64,000 nucleotides of DNA from Paenibacillus mesophilus. GTDB lineage: Bacteria; Bacillota; Bacilli; Paenibacillales; NBRC-103111. Each line of letters begins with the position of its first letter. The stretch's first letter is position 1. The stretch is taken from assembly GCF_005938385.1 (NCBI RefSeq), contig NZ_VCRA01000004.1, forward strand, positions 188,206-252,205, written 5' to 3'. Of the stretch, positions 54,166 to 63,101 are shown piece by piece. The position numbers were made by a program, and so were the translations under genes. The notes beneath the pieces were generated by a model that saw only the letters and a program-made list of their open reading frames with translations, was not told the origin of the DNA and made no database searches.

Positions 54166-54929
54166 CGCATGAACATCCCGCCGTTGATTTCGATCGTCTC
54201 TCCCGTCAAATAGGCCGACAAACCCGAGACGAGAAACAACACGGCTCCCGCCACATCGTCAGGCGTTCCTTCCCGCCCCATCGGGATCGAGCGTATCGTC
54301 GCTTGCCGCCCCTCTTCGGAGGTGAAGGTCGCATGAAACGCGGTGCTCCCGATAAAGCCGGGCGATACGGCGTTTGCGCGAATTCCGGCCGGCGCAAGCT
54401 CCTTGGCCAGTCCTTTCGTATACGCCATAACCGCCGCTTTGCTTGCCGCATAAATAGCCGCTCCCGGTCCGCCGCCGTTATGCGCCGCCACCGACGACAT
54501 ATTGACGATGCTTCCCCAGCCGTTCTCGACCATGCCGGGAATGACCTTTTTACATACGAATACCGTGCTTTTGAAATTAACGTCCATAATCGCGGCGTAC
54601 AGCTCTTCCGTCATGTCCGCATTCGGACATCTCCGCACAAGATGACCGGCATTATTGACCACGATATCGATGGTCCCGCCGAGCGCCGCCTCTGCCTCGT
54701 CGACAAGCCGGGATGCCTGCGCCGCTGCAGTCAAATCCGCTTGAACAGCCGCGGTCCGTCTTCCCATCCGGCGGATCGCCTCCGCCGTTTCCACCGCTTC
54801 CGTCATACTGCCGTTGTAATGCACGGCCACGTCGGCACCCGCTTCCGCAAGCCTCAGCGAGACAGCCTTGCCGATTCCGCTCCCGCCGCCAGTTACTAAT
54901 GCCCTCTTGCCCTTAAGCTCTATGTTCAT
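54162..54929 (-). CDS. Short-chain dehydrogenase/reductase
   Basis: Classical SDR of 255 residues: TGGGSGIGKAV (15-25 region), NNAGHLVRR, active-site SSVAAHNGGGPGAAIYAASKAAV with the YxxxK pair, and PGFIGSTAFHATF. GG at the cofactor loop followed by VAVHYNGS suggests NADPH or NADH use. In a uronate-degrading operon it may act like KduD on a keto-deoxy sugar, but that is inference. ATG 54929 has GGAGG 9 bases upstream; ATG 54935 is too close. Overlaps both neighbours. Confidence 0.88.
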   Translation of the reverse strand: MNIELKGKRALVTGGGSGIGKAVSLRLAEAGADVAVHYNGSMTEAVETAEAIRRMGRRTAAVQADLTAAAQASRLVDEAEAALGGTIDIVVNNAGHLVRRCPNADMTEELYAAIMDVNFKSTVFVCKKVIPGMVENGWGSIVNMSSVAAHNGGGPGAAIYAASKAAVMAYTKGLAKELAPAGIRANAVSPGFIGSTAFHATFTSEEGRQATIRSIPMGREGTPDDVAGAVLFLVSGLSAYLTGETIEINGGMFMR

Positions 54930-55971
54930 CCGCATATCCCTCCATTGGTATCGATAGCTTCGCGGATATCCGCGCAGCCAGCCTGTAACCGATCTCCGCC
55001 ATGCCGGGGTCGGACGGGTGGATCATGTCGATCGACAGCCCTTCAACCCGAGTCAACAGCTCCGGCCCCTCCAATATGTGTACGTTACTCCGGCCGAGCG
55101 TACTCACCACATCGCGCAGAGTCTGCCTGAACTGCTCCAAGGTGCCTTTGGCCACTGTGCCGTCCCCGGAGAATGCGGGGTTGAAATCGCGGTAATGCGG
55201 AAACGGCGTGATGCAGAAGAGTTCACGTTTCCCATTCGAATCGGCCAGCGTACGGATCATGTAGGACGTCCGCTCGGCATATTCCTCCAGAGTAAAGCCG
55301 GCCCCTACCATATTCACCGAAACGCACAGCACGCCCGCGTCCCAATCGTCGCAAGACGCGATGTAATCGGCGATTTCCGGCTCGCAGTAAGCGGAGCCGC
55401 TCGAGCCGAGATTACGGATATCCGCCCCCAGCAGCCGCGCAGCCTGATGGACGTAAGTCAAATGGTTGGCCGTAGCTGCCGATCCTTGCGTAATAGACGT
55501 TCCGTAGGCGATCATGCGGAGATCCGGGAGCTCGGACGGCTCGGGCGGACGGATGCCTTGCCCTTCGATACCGACGAAATGCACGGGCGCCCCTCTAAGT
55601 ACAAGTCTCCAGACGCGGGGCGAGAACGCCATCCGGCTCGACGCTTGCTCCGGCAAGTCCCGCAGTCGCGCCGGATATTCCAGCTCCAGCGTCTTCGTAC
55701 CGGCAGCGACGTTCGTTCGCGGTCCCTGAAACGGTCCCCAGAACGGGATCACCTCGCACGATCCGACCGGACATCTAAGCGTAACCGCCACTTTATCGCC
55801 ATCCGATCGGAAGCGGATTTCGGCGCCGACCGGCATGAGCATTTTCTCCTGCGATTTCTCGTTCAGGCACAGCCGTACATGCTCGGGCACTCTTTGCAGC
55901 CGTAACCCGTCCTGCCCCGGAACAGGGACGAGCTGGGCAACGTTATGAAGCCGGACCTGGTCATGGATCAA
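54913..55971 (-). CDS. SGNH/GDSL esterase with N-terminal beta domain
   Basis: A 352-residue cytoplasmic protein. The first 150 residues form a beta-sandwich-like domain. The hydrolase domain has block I IAYGTSITQGSAAT (nucleophile Ser in GTSIT), the block II Gly in NLGSSGSAY and block V DMIHPSDPGM with the Asp/His pair. It is probably a carbohydrate esterase removing acyl groups before lyase cleavage. AAAGGAGGAG precedes ATG. First gene of the operon; overlaps the SDR by 17 bases. Confidence 0.83.
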   Translation of the reverse strand: MIHDQVRLHNVAQLVPVPGQDGLRLQRVPEHVRLCLNEKSQEKMLMPVGAEIRFRSDGDKVAVTLRCPVGSCEVIPFWGPFQGPRTNVAAGTKTLELEYPARLRDLPEQASSRMAFSPRVWRLVLRGAPVHFVGIEGQGIRPPEPSELPDLRMIAYGTSITQGSAATANHLTYVHQAARLLGADIRNLGSSGSAYCEPEIADYIASCDDWDAGVLCVSVNMVGAGFTLEEYAERTSYMIRTLADSNGKRELFCITPFPHYRDFNPAFSGDGTVAKGTLEQFRQTLRDVVSTLGRSNVHILEGPELLTRVEGLSIDMIHPSDPGMAEIGYRLAARISAKLSIPMEGYADEHRA

Positions 55972-56102
55972 TCCCCACTCCTCCTTTCCTTATAAGGGTA
56001 TCGTACCGGGAACGGGGATATGATTCCTCCGGTTTTCCTTACCTTTATTCCGGTTTTCCATGAAATGCGGCTTTGGTTGATGAGCCGCTGCGACTTTAAA
56101 AC

Positions 56103-56130
56103 AAAAAAACCGCCCGTTTAGTAGGGCGGC
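56103..56130 (-). terminator. Terminator of the split phosphatase gene
   Basis: On the minus strand CCGCCC/GGGCGG with an 8-base loop is followed by TTTTTTTG. It lies downstream of the phosphatase 3' fragment. Confidence 0.88.
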
Positions 56131-56146
56131 TAGGCTGACTTTACCG

Positions 56147-56575
56147 TTATCCGTCAATCGATTTGAATGGATACGCTTTGTACTCCCCGTTGCCCGACGA
56201 GTATTTTGAAATATTTCCATTCACCGGTATACCTTCAAAATAGGCGCCGATGCAACCGGTGGTGCATTTGTGTCCGGATAGTAAAATGTTCAATTCCTTT
56301 ACGGCATATCGCGCTTCCATTTCACGCATAAAGTCAAAAACTCTTTTGATGTAGCTGCGGATTTCTTCAACGCCTTTATATACACTTGGATCCGGGACTG
56401 CTCCGGCCATTTTCACTTTGCTTTTTGGGAGTCCGTCGGCTTCGCCCAAATCGAAAACATCCAGTCTTGCATCAACGATCGCTTTTATTCCCGTTGCTAT
56501 TTCTGCCGTTTGGATCGCTCTTTCTTGCAGAGAAGAAAATACATGATCGAACTTTATATTTTGCAGAGCGTCTCG
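56147..56575 (-). pseudogene. Histidine phosphatase, 3' fragment
   Basis: The C-terminal 142 residues of a histidine-phosphatase/phosphoglycerate-mutase family protein. The frame starts RDALQNIKFDHVFSSLQERAIQTAEIATG and contains the second catalytic block LLSGHKCTTGCI. The RHG motif is missing here but is found in the fragment at 58003-58113. Joining the two across the inserted element restores a continuous frame (ERL-RDALQ). A longer open frame into the element is not the native N terminus. Confidence 0.9.
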
Positions 56576-56740
56576 TGAATGCCTCCCACCACCTGAAGAG
56601 GCGGGGGCTTCTTGTTTCAACGATCTCTGCCTTTCCTTGGAGAAAGGTCTTATAGGATCTCCACAAGCGTTCGATGCTTTCCGCATCCCGTTCGGGGGCA
56701 ACCCTCCCTACGGTGTTCGGTCCATCAAGCTGGTATGTTC
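56576..56740 (-). ncRNA. Probable omegaRNA (reRNA) of the TnpB element
   Basis: In IS605-type elements the guide RNA spans the end of tnpB and the right end, and its guide is the flanking host sequence. Here the segment contains several hairpins and ends GGTGGTGGGAGGCATTCA. The guide would start CGAGACGCTCTGCAAA within the phosphatase gene. Its exact 5' end cannot be set from sequence. Confidence 0.55.
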
Positions 56741-57808
56741 AAGGCCCGCTGCAAGATGATCTTGGCCGAGACGATGTCTCTGTCTTGAATCCGTCCGCAC
56801 GACTCGCATTCATGGATCCGGATGGACAATGTTTTCGGCACAGACGCGCCGCACAGACAGGTTTGCGATGTGCCGTGGGCAGGCACTTGAGCGAATCGCT
56901 TTCCTTGTCTTTTGGCTTTGTAAGACAGATACGTGATAAATCGGCTCCATCCGGCATCCGAAATGCTTTTGGCCAGACGGCGGTTGCGGACCATGTTCCT
57001 GACCTTCAACTCTTCCACTGCGATCAGATTATAGTCACGGACGATGCGGTGCGATTGTTTATGCAAAAAGTCTTTTCGCTGCCGCGCGACTTTCTGGTGG
57101 GCCTTGGCGACCTTACGTTTAGCCTTCTTCCGGTTGTGGGAAGCAGGTTGCTTGCGGGAAAGCTGCCGGTGCTTCCGTTTCAGCTGCTTCTCCGCTTTGC
57201 GTAGATACCGGGGGTTGTCCACCTTCGTTTCATCAGACAGCGCCGCAAACGTGTTCAGCCCGACATCAATGCCCACAGCGGATTCCGCTGTTTGCGCCGC
57301 TTCCGCATCAGGCACTTTCACGCTGATATTGATCATCCACCCGTCCACATACCGTTTCACATTGATTTGCGTCACGTTCGCAGGGTCAAAGGGACGGTGG
57401 GCATTCATGTTGACAACGCCGATTTTGGAAAGATAGACATACCCTGGTTTGGCAAACGTCTTTTCAACAGCACCGGGTTGCGGATAGGTAAAGGATACGT
57501 ATCGGTCAACCGACTTGTAGCGGGGGGTACCCGGCTTCACCGCGGAAGAAACGCTGATACGCATCATCCAAACGCTGCAAACAGTCCTGCAGTACCTGCG
57601 AATGAACGTTCTTGTATTCGGGAAACTCCTTCTTGAAGGCAGGCAGTTCATTCTGCTGCACGGCATAGGTGATCGTTTTGCCTTCCTGTTTGTAGGCGGA
57701 CTCGCGTTGTTCCTTAGCCCTATTGTACAGCTTTCGGCACAATTCCAGCGTTCGATTCATGAATTGTTCCTGTTCGGGAGTCGGATAAAGGCGAAACTGA
57801 AAGGTCAT
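56725..57808 (-). pseudogene. tnpB: Frameshifted TnpB (RuvC-like RNA-guided nuclease)
   Basis: IS605-type OrfB/TnpB split between two frames. The N-terminal part starts MTFQFRLYPTPEQEQFMNRTLELCRKLYNRAKEQR and leaves frame after RFFRGEAGYP. The C-terminal part resumes at RYKSVDRYVSFTYPQ. The switch is at a run of six C on the coding strand (57522-57527); five C would restore AGYPRYKSVD. The RuvC residues remain: Asp in GIDVGLNTF, Glu in AVEELKVRN and Asp in DRDIVSAKII. The zinc ribbon (TSQTCLCGA..CESCG) is present. ATG 57808 follows AGGAGGG. Either a true pseudogene or a sequencing error at a homopolymer. Confidence 0.88.
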
Positions 57809-58002
57809 TTGCACATACATCCCTCCTGACGAGAACATATATTCCCATTATACTCTATTCACCAAGAATCCTCCACCCGATTATAGAAAATGTTACAAGA
57901 GAAAACACGAGGGATCTCTACAAAAAACAGTTCATTTAGGCTTCGCCTAACCGAAATTCATCCCCTCCCTGCAGAGGAAGAGGACTTCTTTCGGATTGGT
58001 GT

Positions 58003-58113
58003 TAAACGTTCCGCTTGCTGTATACCGTATTCGTTTAATGGTAAACCTTGTCTTCCTTGCAGCCTTCCTTCTTTGTTCCAATCCGTTTGCCCGTGCCTTA
58101 TCACATAGATCAT
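58003..58113 (-). pseudogene. Histidine phosphatase, 5' fragment
   Basis: The first 37 codons of the interrupted gene: MIYVIRHGQTDWNKEGRLQG then RQGLPLNEYGIQQAERL, with the phosphohistidine RHG motif. GGGGAGGCC lies upstream of the ATG. The fragment ends at the left end of the IS element. Rejoined with 56147-56575 it gives about 179 residues, a normal size for the family. Confidence 0.9.
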
Positions 58114-58174
58114 AAGTTTGGCCTCCCCATAAGCTGCGAACCGCTCTTAATTCTCAACCTATCGGCGTAGTCGA

Positions 58175-58217
58175 TAAAAAAACATCCCGTCCCGCACTTT
58201 CCAGTACGGGCGGGATG
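58175..58217 (-). terminator. Terminator of purU
   Basis: On the minus strand CATCCCGCCCG/CGGGACGGGATG (58183-58194/58207-58217) precedes TTTTTTTATCG. Confidence 0.88.
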
Positions 58218-58229
58218 CTCATCACCGCT

Positions 58230-59129
58230 TCAATTAAACACAACGGTCTTGTTCTGATGCGTCAAGATGCGGTCCTCCGCATGCCACGCCACGGCGCGCG
58301 CGAGCACGATCCGCTCGATATGCCTGCCGATCCGCTTGAGCGCCTCTACATTATCGCGGTGGCTGACCCGCTGCACGTCCTGCTCGATAATCGGGCCGCC
58401 GTCCAGCTCTTCGGTCACGTAATGCGCCGTCGCGCCGATGATTTTCACGCCGCGGTCGTAGGCCTGCGCATACGGCTTGCCCCCGACGAAAGCGGGCAGG
58501 AACGAGTGATGGATGTTGATGATCCGGTTCGGAAAATGCTCGATGAACGACGGAGAGATGATCTGCATATACCGGGCCAAGACGATCGTATCGACGTCTT
58601 TCGCCAGCTCAATCTGCTTCACTTCCGCCTCGCGCTTCGTATCGGCCGTTACCGGAATATGATGATAAGGGATGCCGAACGATTCGACCGTCTCCCGCAT
58701 ATCCGGATGATTGCTGATGACCATGGCGATGTCGGCGTACAAATCGCCGGACTTCCACTGCCACAGCAGCTCCAGCAAGCAGTGATCCTCCTTGGATACG
58801 AAGATCGCGAGCCGCTGCTTCCGTCCGGCCTGGGTTACGCGCCAGTTCATGGAGAACTCGCGCGCGGTCGTTTCGGAGAAATCTTTCTTCAGTCCGTCCA
58901 GCTGCTTCTCCAACTCCGGCAAGTCGAATTCGAGCCGGATAAAAAACAGGCCGCCTTGCGGGTCCATCGTATATTGGTCCGACTGCACGATGTTGGCGCC
59001 GTGCTTGGACAAAAATTGCGAAACTCCCGCCACGATGCCCGGGCGGTCGGGGCAAGAAATCAGCATCCGCGCCCGGTCCCGGTGACGGTCGGAACGCTGA
59101 AGGTTCGGTGGGGTGACGAGTGGGCTCAT
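58230..59129 (-). CDS. purU: Formyltetrahydrofolate deformylase
   Basis: Hydrolyses 10-formyl-THF to formate and THF, supplying formate to PurT and balancing one-carbon pools. The 299-residue protein has an N-terminal ACT domain (ARMLISCPDRPGIVAGVSQFLSKHGANIVQSDQY) and a formyltransferase-like domain. Catalytic segments are IINIHHSFLPAF and TEELDGGPIIEQDV. The ribosome binding site is weak; GAGAGGAACG is 16 bases upstream. Alone on its transcript with a terminator. Confidence 0.94.
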   Translation of the reverse strand: MSPLVTPPNLQRSDRHRDRARMLISCPDRPGIVAGVSQFLSKHGANIVQSDQYTMDPQGGLFFIRLEFDLPELEKQLDGLKKDFSETTAREFSMNWRVTQAGRKQRLAIFVSKEDHCLLELLWQWKSGDLYADIAMVISNHPDMRETVESFGIPYHHIPVTADTKREAEVKQIELAKDVDTIVLARYMQIISPSFIEHFPNRIINIHHSFLPAFVGGKPYAQAYDRGVKIIGATAHYVTEELDGGPIIEQDVQRVSHRDNVEALKRIGRHIERIVLARAVAWHAEDRILTHQNKTVVFN

Positions 59130-59189
59130 AGTATCGGTTTTCGTTCCTCTCTTATCCGTTGAAAATCTATTCTATCATGGCTTGTCCGA

Positions 59190-60317
59190 TCAAACGGTCG
59201 CCAGCAATTGCTTGCCCGCAAACCATGCGGTAATGCGCTGATTGATCTGCTCCTCGGACAAATCCGGGAACAGCCGGCTTTCGAATACCATATCGTACAG
59301 CCGTTCCATCGGCTCGCGGGGGTCGGCTTTTTTCGCTTTGGCGTCGTTCTTGAGAATGTCCCACGTCGATACGATAAAGTCTCTGGAGTCGATCTCCTGC
59401 TTGCCGAAGTAATGGTGCAGCCGGTCCAGGTGATCCAAGAACTCCTCGCCGAAGCGGCTGTTCAAATCGCCGCGCAGCAGCGCGATTTCGGCCTCGTACA
59501 TCGGACGGACGGTTTTGTCGTCTTTGCCGATCCACGGCGTTTCCAGAATCATCGGCAAATGCTGCAAGCTGTCGTGATGAACGATATAGTTCATCGCTTT
59601 ATATCCGATCATGCCCGCCCCGACGGGAGCATGGCGGTCTTTGCCCGCGCCGCGGACGTTCTTGCTGTCGTTCAGATGGATGACGCCCAGCCGGTTCAAG
59701 CCGACGGTTTTGTCGAAATGATTCAGCACGCCGTCGAAATCGTCCACGATATCGTATCCCGCGTCGTGAACGTGGCACGTGTCGAGACAAACGGTCAACC
59801 GCTCGTTGTCCTCCACCTTGTCCATAATTTGCGCAATCTCTTCGAACGACCGGCCGATCTCCGAGCCTTTGCCGGCCATCGTCTCGAGCGCGATGTTCAC
59901 GTTCGTGTCCTTCGTGCCGCGAAGCACCTCGTTCAAGCCTTCGGCGATGCGGTTGATGCCGTACTCGGCGTCCTTGTCGGTGTAAGCGCCCGGGTGCAGC
60001 ACGATATTGCGCACGCCGAGGTAATCGGTGCGGCGTATTTCATCCTGCAGGAAGCGGACGGCCAGCTCGAACGTGTCTTCCTTATAGGAGCCCAGATTGA
60101 TGATGTAAGGCGCGTGCACGACGATTTCGCCGATGCCGTTCTGCTCCATGAGAGCTTTGCCTTCTTCGATATATTGCTCCTCGATCGGTTTGCGTCTGGT
60201 GTTTTGGGGAGCCCCGGTATAAATCATGAACGTGCTGGAACCGTACGATACAGCTTCCTTCGCCGCATTCAACAGCCCTTTGTCGGAAAAAGAAACGTGT
60301 GATCCAATTTTCAACAT
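59190..60317 (-). CDS. nfo: Deoxyribonuclease IV (endonuclease IV) with C-terminal extension
   Basis: AP endonuclease acting on abasic sites. Residues 1-285 match Nfo: [84 protein letters not shown] and ILETPW, with the zinc-ligand His, Glu and Asp. Bacterial Nfo proteins are usually 280-300 residues; here about 85 more follow (from [21 protein letters not shown] to LLATV). The extension has no recognised fold. No frameshift or stop separates it. Upstream is a poor but adequate AGGAGTCG. Confidence 0.93.
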   Translation of the reverse strand: MLKIGSHVSFSDKGLLNAAKEAVSYGSSTFMIYTGAPQNTRRKPIEEQYIEEGKALMEQNGIGEIVVHAPYIINLGSYKEDTFELAVRFLQDEIRRTDYLGVRNIVLHPGAYTDKDAEYGINRIAEGLNEVLRGTKDTNVNIALETMAGKGSEIGRSFEEIAQIMDKVEDNERLTVCLDTCHVHDAGYDIVDDFDGVLNHFDKTVGLNRLGVIHLNDSKNVRGAGKDRHAPVGAGMIGYKAMNYIVHHDSLQHLPMILETPWIGKDDKTVRPMYEAEIALLRGDLNSRFGEEFLDHLDRLHHYFGKQEIDSRDFIVSTWDILKNDAKAKKADPREPMERLYDMVFESRLFPDLSEEQINQRITAWFAGKQLLATV

Positions 60318-60466
60318 TCTTTACGACTCCTCTCGCCTATACTTCTTCCTATTGTACTAAGAAACTTCGAATAATAAAAGCTTCCAATTCGAGGCAACTC
60401 CGATGATGTACCTTCGTGCAGAAATGCGGTATAATTCCAGTAACACTAGCCTTACGAGGAGAATGA

Positions 60467-60898
60467 ATGATGCCTTCGCAAAGTTTCATGATGTTTTTGC
60501 TGTTCTGGGGGTTTGTGCTGCTGTTTTTCATGTCGGTCGGCGGATTTTTCATGTTCCGCAAATTTATGAAGGTGCTGCCCAAAGCCGACGGCAAATCGAA
60601 GCTCGATTGGCAAAACCACTATGTCGAAGCGTCCCGCCATCTGTGGACGGACACATCCAAAGCGTTTCTCGAGAAACTCGTATCGCCCGTCCCGGGACCG
60701 TTCCGCGATATCGCCCGCCATTCCATTGCTGCCAAAATCGGACAAGTAGCACTCGAGAAAGGCGCCCGCGAAGTTACCGAGCAGCACTGCATAGAAGGAT
60801 ACATCCTGGCTACACCCAAGCGCGACTATAAGAGCCTCATCTCCTTTCTGGAGAAAAACGGCATCGACTATACGCCCTATCGGCATTTGCTGAATTAG
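60467..60898 (+). CDS. YneK-like (DUF2621) membrane-anchored protein
   Basis: A 143-residue protein with one N-terminal transmembrane segment (FMMFLLFWGFVLLFFMSVGGFFMF). The cytoplasmic part contains KLDWQNHYVEAS and HSIAAKIGQVALEKGAREVTEQHCIEGYILATPKRDY. This resembles Bacillus YneK/DUF2621, whose C-terminal part is like small proto-chlorophyllide-reductase-type helical domains. Function unknown. GAGGAG precedes the ATG; two ATGs in tandem. Confidence 0.8.
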   Translation: MMPSQSFMMFLLFWGFVLLFFMSVGGFFMFRKFMKVLPKADGKSKLDWQNHYVEASRHLWTDTSKAFLEKLVSPVPGPFRDIARHSIAAKIGQVALEKGAREVTEQHCIEGYILATPKRDYKSLISFLEKNGIDYTPYRHLLN

Positions 60899-60919
60899 CG
60901 GCTTTCAGTAAGAAACCGG

Positions 60920-60965
60920 AAAAGACCTTTGTTCGAATCGCAATCGAACGAAGGTCTTTTATTTT
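60920..60965 (+). terminator. Terminator
   Basis: AAAAGACCTTTGTTCGA/TCGAACGAAGGTCTTTT with a 7-base loop is followed by ATTTTCC. It closes the DUF2621 gene. Confidence 0.9.
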
Positions 60966-61059
60966 CCACCGCGTCATCCTGCGTAAAAAGTCCTAGACGG
61001 CCGACCGGCGCTCTTATACAATATATGGCAGAATAGCGTTCAAGTAGGGGGACATCGTT

Positions 61060-61641
61060 TTGAAAACAAAAGCTGGTACGACGCTGCTTCTCTTCGCAGC
61101 CGCCATCGCACTTATTGTCGTATACGGGATCATAACCCATAACAAGCTGATCGCCGCCGAAGAGAACGCCGCCGGCAAATGGTCGCAGGTCGACAACCAA
61201 TTGAAGCGTCGGGCGGATTTGATCCCGAATCTGGTCGAGACGGTCAAAGGATACGCGTCGCACGAAAAAGAAGCGATCGAGGCGGTATCCTCGGCACGCA
61301 ACCGGGTCGCGGGTGCGACGTCATCGGCCGACTTGATCCAATCCAACCTGCTGCTGACGGGTGCGCTCGGCAATTTTAGGACTGCGTTCAGCGGCTACCC
61401 GGAACTGAAAGCGAACGAGAACTTCCAGAAGCTGATGGATACGCTCGAAGGAACGGAAAACCGCATCGCCGTGGCGCGTAAAGACTATAATGACGCCGCA
61501 GCCGCCTATAACGGCAAACGGAGGCAGTTTCCCGGCAGCTTGATCGCAGCCATATCCGGTCTCGAACCTATGCCTTACTTCGAAGCGACGGAGCAAGACA
61601 GACAAACGCCTGTCGTCAACTTCGGAGGAGCTAAGCCTTGA
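61060..61641 (+). CDS. lemA: LemA family protein
   Basis: A 193-residue protein with an N-terminal transmembrane segment (TLLLFAAAIALIVVYGIITHNKLI) and the LemA helical bundle: AEENAAGKWSQVDNQLKRRADLIPNLVETVKGYASHEKEA..VSSARNRV and NENFQKLMDTLEGTENRIAVARKDYNDAAAAYN. TTG start with GGGGGACAT. The next gene (TPM) starts within its stop (TTGA), so they form a coupled pair as often seen. Role in envelope quality control is suspected. Confidence 0.93.
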   Translation: MKTKAGTTLLLFAAAIALIVVYGIITHNKLIAAEENAAGKWSQVDNQLKRRADLIPNLVETVKGYASHEKEAIEAVSSARNRVAGATSSADLIQSNLLLTGALGNFRTAFSGYPELKANENFQKLMDTLEGTENRIAVARKDYNDAAAAYNGKRRQFPGSLIAAISGLEPMPYFEATEQDRQTPVVNFGGAKP

Positions 61642-62402
61642 GAGCGCTCTTATCGTTCATGCTCATCGTGTTGTTATCGGTCGCCGGGGGCGGATATGCG
61701 GGAGCTGCGGCGTCTTCCCCCGCCGGAGTCCCGAGTCCGGTCGGAGACATCTATGTGCAGGACCGGGCAAACTTGATTGACGAAGCCACGGAGCGGGAGC
61801 TGATCCTCTACGGCGAGTCGCTGGAAGAGCTTAGCGGCGCGCAGCTGGCGCTGCTTACGATCCCTTCGCTTTCCGGACGGAATCTGGAGCAGTTCGCCAA
61901 TGAGGCTCTGCGGGCATACGGGCTCGGCGAGAAGGACAAGAACAACGGTGTATTAATCGTTCTGGCCGCGGATGAGAAGCAAATTCGGATCGAGGTCGGC
62001 TACGGGTTGGAACACATCGTCACGGACTTCAAAGCCGGCCGTCTCCTCGACGAAGCCGCGCTGCCTTATATGAAAGCGGGCAGGCTGAAGGATGCCGCAG
62101 TGAACAGCTACTTGGCCTTATACGAGACGATCGCGTCCGAGGTCGCCCGCGGGGCGGATGCCGGAGTCTCGCCGAATCCGTCCTCCTTGTGGGAACGGCT
62201 GCTTGACGCGCTGCTCGAGTCGAGCGCGTTCCGCTGGACCGTATGTATCGTGCTCGTGCTGCTGATCGCAGCCGACTTTATATTTCTGAAAGGAATCGTC
62301 ACCCGCTCCATCCTGTTTCTGTTGTCGATGTTCGCCGGCAGACGCTCGGCCGCGCGCGGCAAGGGCGGCAGCTCGGGCGGCGGCGGCGCCAGCAGAAAAT
62401 AA
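61638..62402 (+). CDS. TPM-domain (YgcG) membrane protein
   Basis: A 254-residue envelope protein. Signal peptide (MRALLSFMLIVLLSVAGGGYAGA), TPM domain (IYVQDRANLIDEATERELILYGESLEELSGAQLALLTIPSL..RIEVGYGLEHIVTDFKAGRL), a C-terminal transmembrane segment (TVCIVLVLLIAADFIFLKGI) and a Gly-rich tail (GGSSGGGGASRK). TTG 61638 overlaps the lemA stop. LemA plus TPM is a common pair. Confidence 0.9.
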   Translation: MRALLSFMLIVLLSVAGGGYAGAAASSPAGVPSPVGDIYVQDRANLIDEATERELILYGESLEELSGAQLALLTIPSLSGRNLEQFANEALRAYGLGEKDKNNGVLIVLAADEKQIRIEVGYGLEHIVTDFKAGRLLDEAALPYMKAGRLKDAAVNSYLALYETIASEVARGADAGVSPNPSSLWERLLDALLESSAFRWTVCIVLVLLIAADFIFLKGIVTRSILFLLSMFAGRRSAARGKGGSSGGGGASRK

Positions 62403-62439
62403 TGCGGAGGAACGCTCGGCCGGCTAAACGATTCGAAAT

Positions 62440-63027
62440 ATGCTGCTGATGGGAGGTGCGGAGCTGGAAGGGACGCATCGGATCGCGGTTGATCGGAAGG
62501 ACGCCGTCTTGAAGGCGGTTGAGCATTTGGCCGGCTTGGGGCATCGGCGCATCGCTTTCGTGGGCGATACGACTTCGGAGAAATTTACGGGGTATACGGT
62601 CGGCCTGCTCCAGCATCAACTGGAGTACAATGCGGAATCTATCGTTCACATTCTGGGTAGGGAATATTATTACGAGGAAACCGAGCGGCAAATCGTCCGG
62701 GCTCTCGCGAGAGACGGCAAATCCGGCCCTACCGCGGTGATCGTGGACAGCCAGGGGCTGTTGTTCCCCTTTATTCAAACGATTCGCAGACATAAGATTC
62801 GGGTTCCGGAAGATTATTCGTTGGTCGTGTACGACAACGTTCCCGAAGTGGAGCATCTCACCGACGTTCCGCTCACGACAGTGGGGCCGAACATCAGCAC
62901 GATGGCGGAGCAAGCGATCCGGAGCCTGATCGGGGACAACGACGCGTCCGGCCGGTGGCACGACATTACTTTGCCGACCGAGCTGATCGTAAGACAGTCG
63001 ACGCTCCCGGCCGAAGTCTATCAATAA
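62440..63027 (+). pseudogene. Truncated LacI-type regulator, ligand-binding half
   Basis: The 195 residues read as the C-terminal half of a LacI/GalR regulator: HRIAVDRKDAVLKAVEHLAGLGHRRIAFVGD, TAVIVDSQGLLFPFIQTIRRHKIRVPEDYSLVVYDN and PEVEHLTDVPLTTVGPNIS. The DNA-binding domain and N-terminal subdomain are missing; an in-frame TAA lies five codons before the ATG. GGAGG (62406-62410) could be fortuitous. Most likely a decapitated remnant. Confidence 0.8.
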
Positions 63028-63036
63028 CGCCTGCGG

Positions 63037-63072
63037 AAAGGCTGCCGGAAGCTTGCAATTCGGCAGCCCTTT
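63037..63072 (+). terminator. Terminator
   Basis: AAAGGCTGCCG/CGGCAGCCCTTT is a long stem soon after the LacI-fragment stop, with a short T run. Confidence 0.7.
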
Positions 63073-63101
63073 GCATGCACGGCGACTTATACGAACATGC
63101 A

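Larger units (their letters stand above)
56576..58002 (-). mobile_element. IS200/IS605-family (IS1341 group) element, 1427 bp
   Basis: A tnpB-only element inserted in a phosphatase gene. Left end (minus orientation, 58002): begins ACACCAATCC and has a subterminal hairpin TTAGGC-GAA-GCCTAA (57936-57950). Right end (56576): ends GGTGGTGGGAGGCATTCA after a GC-rich hairpin, typical of the family. No terminal inverted repeats or target duplication, as expected. The target flank upstream of the left end is GTTTA, which serves as the TAM of the encoded TnpB. There is no tnpA transposase, and tnpB is frameshifted. The element is stuck unless helped in trans. Confidence 0.88.

Noticed and set aside
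56147-56701. A native phosphatase with an unusual N terminus
   Set aside because: The first 40 residues of that frame are translated from the IS right end; the true N terminus with RHG is at 58003-58113.
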